A DNA stretch of 64,000 bases. It comes from Bacteroides mediterraneensis (GTDB taxonomy: Bacteria > Bacteroidota > Bacteroidia > Bacteroidales > Bacteroidaceae). Below the pieces are notes generated by a model. The model saw nothing but the letters and a program-made list of their open reading frames with translations, made no database searches and was not told the origin of the DNA. Both the position numbers and the translations under genes were made by a program. This document shows positions 56,032 to 64,000 of this stretch, piece by piece; the stretch's first letter is position 1, and every line of letters begins with the position of its first letter. Location of the stretch: the NCBI RefSeq assembly GCF_016900355.1, contig NZ_JACJKA010000003.1, forward strand, positions 62,001 to 126,000, written 5' to 3'.

Positions 56032-57998
56032 TTATTTCCGAGTAATCACCACTCCTCTATTCTTAGGAATAGAAAGATTGACAATCTGTTTCTTGCTGAT
56101 AACCTGCTCCTTGACTGAGCCCGCCAGTTTATCATTATCTTCATACAAATTGACAACCTCTCCTGCCGCAAACAAGGTAGACACATCGATTTTCAACTTA
56201 ATGGTTTTATCCTGTGCATTGATACCGGCTACATACCATTTACCGGCATGTTTACGTGCCATCACAATATACTTTCCTGGATAGCCATCTATAAATTTCA
56301 CTTCATCCCATGTGGTAGGTACTTTCTTCATGAAATCAATGGCCCAAGCCGGCGCATCCGTCAGGTTATTCGGTGCCAATGCAAAGTGCTGTACCGGACT
56401 CTGAAACAATACTGCCGTAGCCAGCGCAAATACATCGGAGGTCACTCTCATCCGTCCACCCGGCTCATTTTTCGCATTATAATACTTGTTCAGTGTACTT
56501 CCTCCAAAGTCCATGCTTCCAATCGTGTTGCGCACAAACGGATGGATACATGCATTGAATGCTTCCGCATCGCAGCTTCCCTGAGAGAAATTCATGTTCT
56601 CACTGGCCAATACGGCTTCACTGGCCGCATAATTGGGATACATACGCTCCCACCCACGCGGAATAGTACATCCATGGAAAATCACCAAGAGTCCATAATC
56701 ATTAGCATCGGCCAGAATATCTTCGTAAAGCTGCATGGTGACCTGCTTATCACTACCCACAAAGTCAACTTTGATTCCTTTAATACCGATACGCTGCATC
56801 CACTTCATCTCTTTCCGACGGGTGATGATGTTGTTCATCTTTCCACGAGGACCTTGGGGCGCATCATTCCAATATCCGTTGGAATTGTACCACAAATACA
56901 AGCCTACATTCTTCTGTTTGGCATAAGCTGCCAACTCTTCTATTTTGTCATAGCCCACCTGTGTATCCCACAGCGCATCGACCAGTACCGTACGGTAACC
57001 CATCGCTGCACAGAAATCTACGTAACGCTTCTGGTCGTCCATATTCATACTGGCATCGCCCGCAATAATCCAGCTCCAGGTACCGCAACCATATTCAGCC
57101 GCATAGTCTTTCGACGGTTCATACAACGGTTCTACCACATCAAACGGTACGGTTGTTTCTACAATTGGAGCCAAAGTAGAACCCAACGTAATAGTACGCC
57201 AAGGAGTCTTGCCTGGAAGAGCGATTCCTGGAGAAGTCGTACCATTGCCGTTAAATTCACCTTCCTGCGGGAAACCAATGGTATAAAGTCCGTTCTCGTG
57301 CCCTATCAGGCGACTGCCACAATAATAGCTGCTCACTCCGGTTTCGGATATTAACACCCAACCTTTGTCAGAATTTTTAAATAGACAAGGAAATGTGTAT
57401 CCTTCTCCCCAACCATTTTTTCCCATCGTATTGCTACTGTATACGGTGTCTCATAACTGGGAGAAGTTCGCGCAAAACCTCCCATCGGAGTACTCTGCGG
57501 GCATAAGAATGTAGTAGTTCCTTCCGGCAACACAAAACCCGTAGCTTCCTGCTGCACGACACAACACAAGATATCCTTCTTAGGATACACAGTATATCTG
57601 AAAGCCACGTCATTGTTACTTACTCGAAATTCCACATCAAAAACCTTCTGTCCTTCTTTGGTAAATGGAATGACAGCCGATTCAGCAGAATAGTCAACTT
57701 TACTTTTCTTGATATTCGGCAAGCGATAATTTTTCCATATAGGAAGTTCTGCTATGTCACTTCCCAACGTCAAAGAAGAGGTAAAATCACCTATATTTGT
57801 CTTAAGCCCCAAGGGAGACTTCTTAATAAAAACGACTCCATCATAGAGGACCTGGTAAGAAGGCATTCCACCTTCATCCGATACAACCACCTTCACACGT
57901 CCATCAGGACTTAACACATCCTTTTCACTCGCATATAGTCCTGTGAAACAAATTATTGCCGCAAAGGATGATAACAATACACGTTTTATCATAGACAT
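56032..57998 (-). pseudogene. GH97 glycosidase gene with a frameshift
   Basis: Two adjacent reading frames together encode a full-length GH97 protein of about 655 residues. The first (from 57998) has a signal peptide and the N-terminal sandwich and runs normally to TVAIRWEK. The second takes over in the other frame with NGWGEGYTFPCLFK. They join exactly at a run of six A residues (T at 57416-57421 on the plus strand); one more A would give a continuous frame. The catalytic domain is intact: DALWDTQVGYDK, IKVDFVGSDKQ with the Asp of the retaining GH97 subgroup, and FHGCTIPRGWER. Retaining GH97 enzymes act on alpha-galactosides or related sugars. It may be a true loss, a sequencing error, or a slippage-rescued gene. 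Confidence 0.85.
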
Positions 57999-58016
57999 TC
58001 GTTTTTATAGCATATA

Positions 58017-60410
58017 TTATTCCGTTAGCAGACGAAGCATGAAGATACGACCTGCCACACTGTTTTTCTCACTCTTAAACATGACTTCAATCTGACTCTT
58101 TCCTTTTACCAGAGATTCGGGCAATTTGTATTCCACATCCACAAACTCTTCCTTGTTCCATTTGCCCACGATATTCTCAGTCGCAATCACTGTACCATCG
58201 ACCACAATTTCAAATTTCCGGTTACCTTGTTCGTTGCCCCAATAAGTAGCCATGAGTGAAAGAGGCTGTTTGCCGTTAGTAGAAAGTGTGTATTTAAAAT
58301 ACCCTCCATCGCGGGCATCTCTCCACTTCTTACCTTTCAGCAATCCGGTCTCAGAATTTTCCTTCGCCATCTTATGATCCACTTCAGGCTGCTGCTCAGC
58401 GACACTTACCGCATCTACCGTACGGGCATCCAGAGCCATCAACCGTTTTTCCTCTTCTTGGGTACGTTTCGTATATGCCGCATATCCATCTGCAGTCATG
58501 CATAGCCAGTACATCATGTATCGGCAGTCATGGATGCGGGAGAATGGTTCCAACACCAAACCATCAAACTTCGAATCATTGAATATGCCCGACAACTTAT
58601 AACGTAAAGTCTGACCTTCCATGGGTTTCAGCCCATTCAGATAATCGGTCACCTCTTCTTTACTTCCAATCAAAACCGGAGTCTCGCTCAGCGGCACCAG
58701 TTTTCCGGATGCGATGTGTCCCCAACGGCCGTCGTCTGCAATCAATCCATCCAGATTATCAGTACCCACTGAGGCTCCCATCAAAATAGGACCACGCATG
58801 ATGGCCACAAAATCATTCTCTCCTTGAAGCGTTTCCAAACGCATTTTCATAGGTAAAGACACTTCCACCTTATCCCCATCCTTCCATTTACGGTCGATGC
58901 AGATATAAGAAGAACCGTCTGCCTTCTTCGAGGCTTCCACTACCTTTCCATTGCATTTCACTTCATATCCTTCTGTCACCCATGCCGGACGTCTTACCAA
59001 CAACTTGAAATGACGAGACTTTCCGCCCTTCAATCCCACTGTAAATTGAGAAGTTTCCGCATCAGGGAATTGGGTTTCCTGCGTAATAGTAACCTTCTCC
59101 TGCTCCCAGTTCAGCCGTGAAGGAATGAAAAGATTGACAAACAACGAATCAGAAGCATGCGTATAGATAAACTCCCCATACTTACCATGATTCTCCATTC
59201 CGGTTCCTACACAACACCACATGGCACTGTTGGGCTTTGAATACACCCGGTAATGTGCCGGACGAGCCGAAGTAAAGTACACATAACCCCCATGTTCCGG
59301 ATGCTGGGTAGACAAAATATGATTGTATAGTGCTCTCTCATAAAAATCAGCATAGGCCGCCTTTCCTGTCATCCGGAACAAACCCTCCGTCAGTTTCAAC
59401 ATGTTATAGGTATTACAAGATTCCGGACCTTCCCGCACTTCTACATGACTTCTGAAATCGTCCATGGCCGAAAAATACTCCCGACGACTGTTGCCACCCA
59501 ACGCCAGCGAACGCTTGCAGGCCACAATGTCCCAGAAGAAATCTGCCGCATCCAGGTATTGATGATCTCCACATACTTCTGCAATACGCTGATATCCGAT
59601 GACTTTCGGAATTTGTGTATTTGCATGTATATTGTCCAGATTATCCTTGTGCGCTGCCATGCTGTCGAACAACCAGTGATGAGAGAAACGCTTAGCCGTA
59701 GTCAAATATTTCTTATTTCCCGTAATCTGGTAGGCATCGGCAAAGATTTCATCCATCCCTCCAAACTCATTGCCCAACATCTGTTCCATCTGATCGTCTG
59801 AAAGTCCTTCCGTAACGGAAATTCCCCAGTCACACAGTTTCAAGAACATATCCAATGCTTCTTGATTTCCCGTATACATCCAAGCATCTCTCAATCCGGC
59901 AAAGATCTTATGTACGTTATACCATGGGGCCCAATATTTCCAGATAGACTCTACTTTTCCGTTCTTAATATCCGTCCACAACACTTTTCCATTAGGAACA
60001 CCCCCGATATAGCCGTCTCCATTACTGTCCTGACAACGCTTCAACTCACTCAGCATGTACTCCATCCGCTTTTTGCACTCTTCGTTGCCAGTCGCTGCAT
60101 AATTCATTGCCATGGCCGACAAATAATGCCCTCCTACATGTCCGTCCAGACCAGCCCAGTTAGGAAATGGTTCTGCTTTTACGGGCAGCCCGGCTTCTTT
60201 CAAGAAAGGAGCCAGGAGGCGGTCTACATCATATTCCATCAAAACCTTGAGGTTTAATTCCTGGGCATGCTTAAACGGTCCGTCGAGTAATTCCACATCT
60301 CCTAACGGGAAAGTATTCTTGTATAGTCTATCTTGAGCCTGAATATCTTGAACGATGCCATTCAGCATCATCAGACCTACACATCCTGCAATCAAATTCA
60401 GTTTCATCAT
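58017..60410 (-). CDS. GH127/GH146-type beta-L-arabinofuranosidase
   Basis: A 797-residue secreted enzyme of the former DUF1680 group. The signal peptide (ending IQAQ) precedes an (alpha/alpha)6 barrel (about 30-440), a beta-sandwich (about 440-660) and a C-terminal accessory domain (about 680-797). The zinc-cysteine catalytic set is visible: Glu330 and Cys332 in GPESCNTYNM, and Cys399-Cys400 in MWCCVGTGMENH. It would release beta-linked L-arabinofuranose. In xylan loci this may come from arabinose-rich side chains. It lies 31 bp after GH43 and 18 bp before GH97. The GH127 versus GH146 boundary cannot be settled by eye. Confidence 0.9.
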   Translation of the reverse strand: MMKLNLIAGCVGLMMLNGIVQDIQAQDRLYKNTFPLGDVELLDGPFKHAQELNLKVLMEYDVDRLLAPFLKEAGLPVKAEPFPNWAGLDGHVGGHYLSAMAMNYAATGNEECKKRMEYMLSELKRCQDSNGDGYIGGVPNGKVLWTDIKNGKVESIWKYWAPWYNVHKIFAGLRDAWMYTGNQEALDMFLKLCDWGISVTEGLSDDQMEQMLGNEFGGMDEIFADAYQITGNKKYLTTAKRFSHHWLFDSMAAHKDNLDNIHANTQIPKVIGYQRIAEVCGDHQYLDAADFFWDIVACKRSLALGGNSRREYFSAMDDFRSHVEVREGPESCNTYNMLKLTEGLFRMTGKAAYADFYERALYNHILSTQHPEHGGYVYFTSARPAHYRVYSKPNSAMWCCVGTGMENHGKYGEFIYTHASDSLFVNLFIPSRLNWEQEKVTITQETQFPDAETSQFTVGLKGGKSRHFKLLVRRPAWVTEGYEVKCNGKVVEASKKADGSSYICIDRKWKDGDKVEVSLPMKMRLETLQGENDFVAIMRGPILMGASVGTDNLDGLIADDGRWGHIASGKLVPLSETPVLIGSKEEVTDYLNGLKPMEGQTLRYKLSGIFNDSKFDGLVLEPFSRIHDCRYMMYWLCMTADGYAAYTKRTQEEEKRLMALDARTVDAVSVAEQQPEVDHKMAKENSETGLLKGKKWRDARDGGYFKYTLSTNGKQPLSLMATYWGNEQGNRKFEIVVDGTVIATENIVGKWNKEEFVDVEYKLPESLVKGKSQIEVMFKSEKNSVAGRIFMLRLLTE

Positions 60411-60441
60411 CCAAGTCTTTATTTAAGTTTAAAGTCTACTA

Positions 60442-62049
60442 TCATTTCTTTATGTGCTTATAATCGAAGAAGTCTACATCTACAAAACCTCCCAAACTCT
60501 TCGTGGCATAATTAAACAAGGCAAATTTGGTTCCCATAAAGAAACGACGATAGTCAAAAATCATTTTAAAGTCAGTACCGATTTTCTTCCAGTCCTTATT
60601 ATCGTAACTATAATAAAAACAAGCCATGTCTTTATTCAACCGGAAATCTCCATCCAGACGAAGATATATCACATCCGATGTCAACTCCACTTTCTGCATC
60701 TCCTTCCGATCAATACTTGTCACTGCCTTGCTCGTTTCATCCAGTTGAACACTTTCCGTTTTCATGGTCAGATACTTCCGGTTTCCTTCACAAGTCACGG
60801 CCAAGATGCCCGCATCTCCATTAAAGGCACTCAGCCCGGCTACATCTCCTTCCTTCATGCCTGAAAGATCCATACAAACCGCTCCAGAACATTTCGGTCC
60901 TTCCATGCGCTGTGTCAACGTATTGGGAGCCAAAAACAAATTATCAACCACCCGTCCGGTTTTCAACCGCAAATATCCCTTGCGTTCAGTCAATGACCAG
61001 CAGTCATTCATCGGATTGTGATTCCACTGCCAGTTCAACTTTAATTTATCTCCACTAAAATCATCACTGACTACCAGCTCTTCGGCAGCATATCCCTGTA
61101 CTGGTTTGGTCATCGTAGCCGGCACATGTCCATTTTCGTCACCCAGCATCGGCCAACCGTCCACCCAGCGGCAAGGCATCACGGTCAATACGCGCCCCAC
61201 TCCATTACGGTCCTGGAAAATGACCCCATACCAATTTCCTTTTCCGTCATCCACAATCGTACCTTGTGCCACATATGGGAATCCGGCAAATGCATCTTCC
61301 AATATCACTTTTTTCTCATAAGGTCCGGTTATCTTATCCGCCCGATAGCATACTTGCCGGCGGTTACCTCCCTGAGGCCATGAAATCATCAGCAAATAAT
61401 ACTTTCCATCGTGTTTAATCACCCTGCTACCTTCCAGCAAGGCATTTTCCTCTTTATCTCTTTCGAATATCTTCATATCGACCCCACCCGGCATGACACC
61501 GCTCAAATCCGGCTTCAGCTCACGCAATTGTCCGGTTCCATAAAAAATATAGGCCTTTCCGTCGTCGTCAAAGAACAAAGAAGCATCATGGAAATGAGGA
61601 ATACATGACAAGAGTTTCCATCTTTTTTTCGGATCGGAAGTAGTATATACATATCCTTTGTAAGGAGTATCATTCGGAGAAAAATAGGCATAATACATTC
61701 CGTTATGATAGCGTAAGGAAGTAGCCCACTGCCCACGACCATATACCGTTCCATCCTTCAAATCATAAGCAGGTTTTTCATCCAACCGGTCATACAGATA
61801 GCTGACAATTTTCCAGTTCACCAAATCTTTAGAGTGCATGATGGGTGCTCCAGGAACCAGATGCATAGTTGTACTCACCATGTAGAAGTCGTCGCCCACA
61901 CGTATGACATCCGGATCGGGCACATCTGCCCAAAATACCGGATTAGAAAAAGTTCCATCTCCATTATCTCCACACTGGGCATTGACCGGACCGGACCACA
62001 TGCCTCCCATAGCCATTAACAGATAAGCTAACAAAAAGTGTTTTTTCAT
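60442..62049 (-). CDS. GH43 with C-terminal beta-sandwich (subfamily 12-like)
   Basis: A 535-residue secreted GH43 with the XynB-like layout: propeller (about 30-325) plus a C-terminal concanavalin-A-like sandwich (about 335-535; LNWQWNHNPMNDCWSL, YYSYDNKDWKKIG). The base is in WADVPDPDVIRVGDDFYM, the Asp in FHDASLFFDDDGKAY and the acid Glu in LLEGSRVIKHDGKYY. Subfamily 12 members are alpha-L-arabinofuranosidases or beta-xylosidases. The accessory sandwich shapes the active site. It sits between GH95 (34 bp upstream) and GH127 (31 bp downstream) in operon B. Confidence 0.9.
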   Translation of the reverse strand: MKKHFLLAYLLMAMGGMWSGPVNAQCGDNGDGTFSNPVFWADVPDPDVIRVGDDFYMVSTTMHLVPGAPIMHSKDLVNWKIVSYLYDRLDEKPAYDLKDGTVYGRGQWATSLRYHNGMYYAYFSPNDTPYKGYVYTTSDPKKRWKLLSCIPHFHDASLFFDDDGKAYIFYGTGQLRELKPDLSGVMPGGVDMKIFERDKEENALLEGSRVIKHDGKYYLLMISWPQGGNRRQVCYRADKITGPYEKKVILEDAFAGFPYVAQGTIVDDGKGNWYGVIFQDRNGVGRVLTVMPCRWVDGWPMLGDENGHVPATMTKPVQGYAAEELVVSDDFSGDKLKLNWQWNHNPMNDCWSLTERKGYLRLKTGRVVDNLFLAPNTLTQRMEGPKCSGAVCMDLSGMKEGDVAGLSAFNGDAGILAVTCEGNRKYLTMKTESVQLDETSKAVTSIDRKEMQKVELTSDVIYLRLDGDFRLNKDMACFYYSYDNKDWKKIGTDFKMIFDYRRFFMGTKFALFNYATKSLGGFVDVDFFDYKHIKK

Positions 62050-62083
62050 GATTATAAAGTTATTATAAATGATTCGCCTATAT

Positions 62084-64000
62084 TTATTTTGCGTAAACTA
62101 CATACCGCTTTCCCGGCATGGTTTTCAAATCGTATTCATATACTTTCTTCAATTCAGGTTGTTCCGGATGCGTCAATTTCTTTGAAATCAACGGTGCAGC
62201 TATTTCTGCCTGCCTCAACAAGTCATTCGGACAATCACCCGAAGCTTCCTTCAAACCTTTTCCTTTCAGAGGAACATAAGACCGTAAACGTATTACTCCT
62301 CCTATCCGGGAATAGACTACCGCCTGAGTGAGATTCATATTCTTCCAGTCCATATCCACCACGAAGCCTCCACGGGCCACCAGACCTTTTACACTTCCTT
62401 CCTGCCATTCATCAGGTATGGCAGGCAACAGATGTACAGCCCCATCATGACTCTGCAACAGCATCTCAGCCACTCCAGCCGTAAAACCGAAGTTCCCGTC
62501 TATCTGAAAAGGTGGATGCGCATCCAGCATATTCGGATATGTACGTCCTAAAGGATATTGACCGGCCAGACTGTCACAGGGTAACAAAGAAAGCATATTC
62601 CGGATGATGCGATACGCATGATTGCCATCCTGCATACGTGCCCAAAAATTGATTTTCCAGCCAATACTCCATCCGGTTGCCATATCGCCTCTCTGTATCA
62701 AAGTATTCTTTGCAGCCTGAAACAATTCCGGACTCCGATAAGGAGATACCTGATTGCTTGGATACAAACCATACAGATGAGAGATATGCCGATGCTGGTC
62801 TTTCGGATCATCCACATCCTCCAGCCACTCCTGCAACTGATTGTACTGTCCGATCTGCATCGGAGGTAACTGGCTTATCAAGTGCTGAAGAGAGTCACAA
62901 TAAGACTTGCTTTCTCCCAATATCTGTGCCGCACGCAGCGTATTGCTTAATGCATCAAACGCAATCTGGTTGTCCATCGTACATCCAGCCACGATGGATA
63001 CCCCGTTCGGTCCATGTTCTGGAGAAACGGAAGGAGCCGTCACCATCCAGCCATAACGGGGATGCCTGGTCATGAACGACAAAAGAAAATCGGCCGTACC
63101 TTTCAACACCGGATAATACTCCCGAAGAAAATCCTTGTCACCGGAATACAGATAATGCTGCCAAAGATGCTGTGCCACCCATGCTCCTCCATTGGGCCAC
63201 ATGCCTGCATCTGCAAAATCCACCGGTCCGGCCGCCCGCCAAAGATCCGCATTATGGTGAGCCACCCATCCCTTGGCCCCATACAACACACGAGCCGTTT
63301 CCTTACCTGTTACAGAAAGATCACGTGCCATCTCGAAGAACGGACGATGCGTTTCCGTCAGGTTTGTCACTTCTGCCGGCCAGTAGTTCATCTCCGCATT
63401 GATGTTGATGGTGTACTTGCTGTCCCAAGGTGCATATAAATCCTTGTTCCATATACCCTGTAGATTCGCCGGCTGACTACCTGGCTGCGAGGACGATATC
63501 AACAGATAACGCCCATACTGAAACATCAATGCAGCCAGCGAACAATCTTCTACCTTATTGAAATTATTGATACGTATATCTGTTTCCCTCTTCGAAAATT
63601 CTGAAGAAGGCAAACTCAGGCATACCCTTCCAAACTGCTTGGAATAGGCTTCCTTATGTTCCTTATACAATACTTTATCCGGTTTGGCCCAAGCACCTTC
63701 GATGGCACGACGCGCTTTGGCGTAGGCATCTCCCGACACATCCCGATAATTGACAAAATTGGTTGCCGCACTCAGAAAGATGGTAGCCGACGATGCATCC
63801 TTTACCGAAAGATGTCCATCCTTGCATTCCACCTTTCCATCCGACTTTACCCGCATCATCACTACTGCATGAAGTGCGGCTGGAATACCTTCATGCTCTG
63901 CACCATTACAGTACATAACAAGGTATTCCCCTTCACTTTTCACCTCTGAAGCCAACGGACAAGCATATTTCAAGCCAACTCCCAATTTTTGGGTACCCTC
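62084..64000 (-). CDS. GH95 alpha-L-fucosidase/galactosidase, N-terminus beyond the window
   Basis: This is the C-terminal ~638 residues of a GH95 enzyme; the frame stays open to base 64000, so the signal peptide and start lie outside. Landmarks are [12 protein letters not shown] with the Asn pair that activates the catalytic water, [10 protein letters not shown] with the general acid Glu, and [17 protein letters not shown] with the conserved Asp. A C-terminal beta domain follows. GH95 enzymes cleave alpha-1,2-L-fucose, but some in xylan loci remove alpha-L-galactose instead. Given the neighbours, the galactosidase form is the more plausible guess. The gene continues operon B upstream. Confidence 0.93.
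   Translation of the reverse strand, partial: EGTQKLGVGLKYACPLASEVKSEGEYLVMYCNGAEHEGIPAALHAVVMMRVKSDGKVECKDGHLSVKDASSATIFLSAATNFVNYRDVSGDAYAKARRAIEGAWAKPDKVLYKEHKEAYSKQFGRVCLSLPSSEFSKRETDIRINNFNKVEDCSLAALMFQYGRYLLISSSQPGSQPANLQGIWNKDLYAPWDSKYTININAEMNYWPAEVTNLTETHRPFFEMARDLSVTGKETARVLYGAKGWVAHHNADLWRAAGPVDFADAGMWPNGGAWVAQHLWQHYLYSGDKDFLREYYPVLKGTADFLLSFMTRHPRYGWMVTAPSVSPEHGPNGVSIVAGCTMDNQIAFDALSNTLRAAQILGESKSYCDSLQHLISQLPPMQIGQYNQLQEWLEDVDDPKDQHRHISHLYGLYPSNQVSPYRSPELFQAAKNTLIQRGDMATGWSIGWKINFWARMQDGNHAYRIIRNMLSLLPCDSLAGQYPLGRTYPNMLDAHPPFQIDGNFGFTAGVAEMLLQSHDGAVHLLPAIPDEWQEGSVKGLVARGGFVVDMDWKNMNLTQAVVYSRIGGVIRLRSYVPLKGKGLKEASGDCPNDLLRQAEIAAPLISKKLTHPEQPELKKVYEYDLKTMPGKRYVVYAK

Noticed and set aside
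56248-57354. Plus-strand open frame of 368 codons opposite GH97
   Set aside because: Antisense to a conserved catalytic domain; His/Ile/Arg-rich without any motif.
57351-57426. Programmed ribosomal frameshift in GH97
   Set aside because: The A6 run lacks a canonical slippery heptamer with a downstream structure, and GH97 is normally a single frame; treated as mutation or error.

Overview
The window looks like chromosomal DNA of a gut Bacteroidales, most likely Bacteroides or Phocaeicola. This rests on promoters of the Bacteroidetes type (a TAnnTTTG box near -7, with TTTG/TTG about 20 bp upstream), a hybrid two-component regulator among carbohydrate-active enzyme genes, S46 dipeptidyl-peptidases, GH97/GH84/GH127 enzymes and the DUF3868 and DUF5723 families. 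I cannot name the species from sequence alone. No RNA genes, insertion sequences, phage genes or CRISPR arrays were seen.

Positions 1-31,000 are mainly housekeeping. They hold the 3' end of dihydroorotase, a free-standing methionine synthase reactivation domain, a membrane-anchored metallophosphoesterase overlapping an acyltransferase, a small lipoprotein, and a tandem pair of S46 peptidases (DPP7-like then DPP11-like). Next come a subtilase-xseA-xseB operon, a MATE pump, a cytidylate-kinase-like protein, and the threonine operon thrA - apgM-type phosphatase - thrC behind a ~290-nt leader. These are followed by radA, a GH84 O-GlcNAcase-like enzyme, a three-gene envelope operon (lipoprotein, DUF5723 barrel, DUF3868/OmpA protein), and an FAD oxidoreductase with a LuxR-type regulator.

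Positions 30,577-64,000 look like a xylan utilisation region. A CE1-type esterase and a TonB-dependent receptor are divergently transcribed. Minus-strand operon A (41,944 to 34,615) encodes a CE20-like acetylesterase, a GPH-type sugar symporter, a GH10 lipoprotein xylanase, a signal-less GH43 and a GH67 alpha-glucuronidase. A plus-strand hybrid two-component regulator (42,291-46,367) sits between the two operons. Minus-strand operon B runs from beyond 64,000 down to 46,494: GH95 (cut by the window edge), GH43 with a beta-sandwich, GH127/146, GH97 (frameshifted), four GH43 enzymes in a row (three with a C-terminal CBM6-like domain, one with an N-terminal LamG-like domain), GH31 with a PA14-like insert, and a CE6-type esterase.

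Together these would deacetylate and deferuloylate a heavily substituted glucuronoarabinoxylan, remove arabinose, xylose, galactose and methylglucuronate side chains, cut the backbone, and import and finish oligosaccharides. No SusC/SusD pair is present; it may lie beyond 64,000. The most unusual non-coding feature is a six-unit array of 16-bp quasi-palindromes at an exact 22-bp period (34,424-34,549), between the TonB receptor and the GH67 gene. Three TGTTACA boxes about 20 bp apart, between operon A and the regulator, are candidate operator sites.
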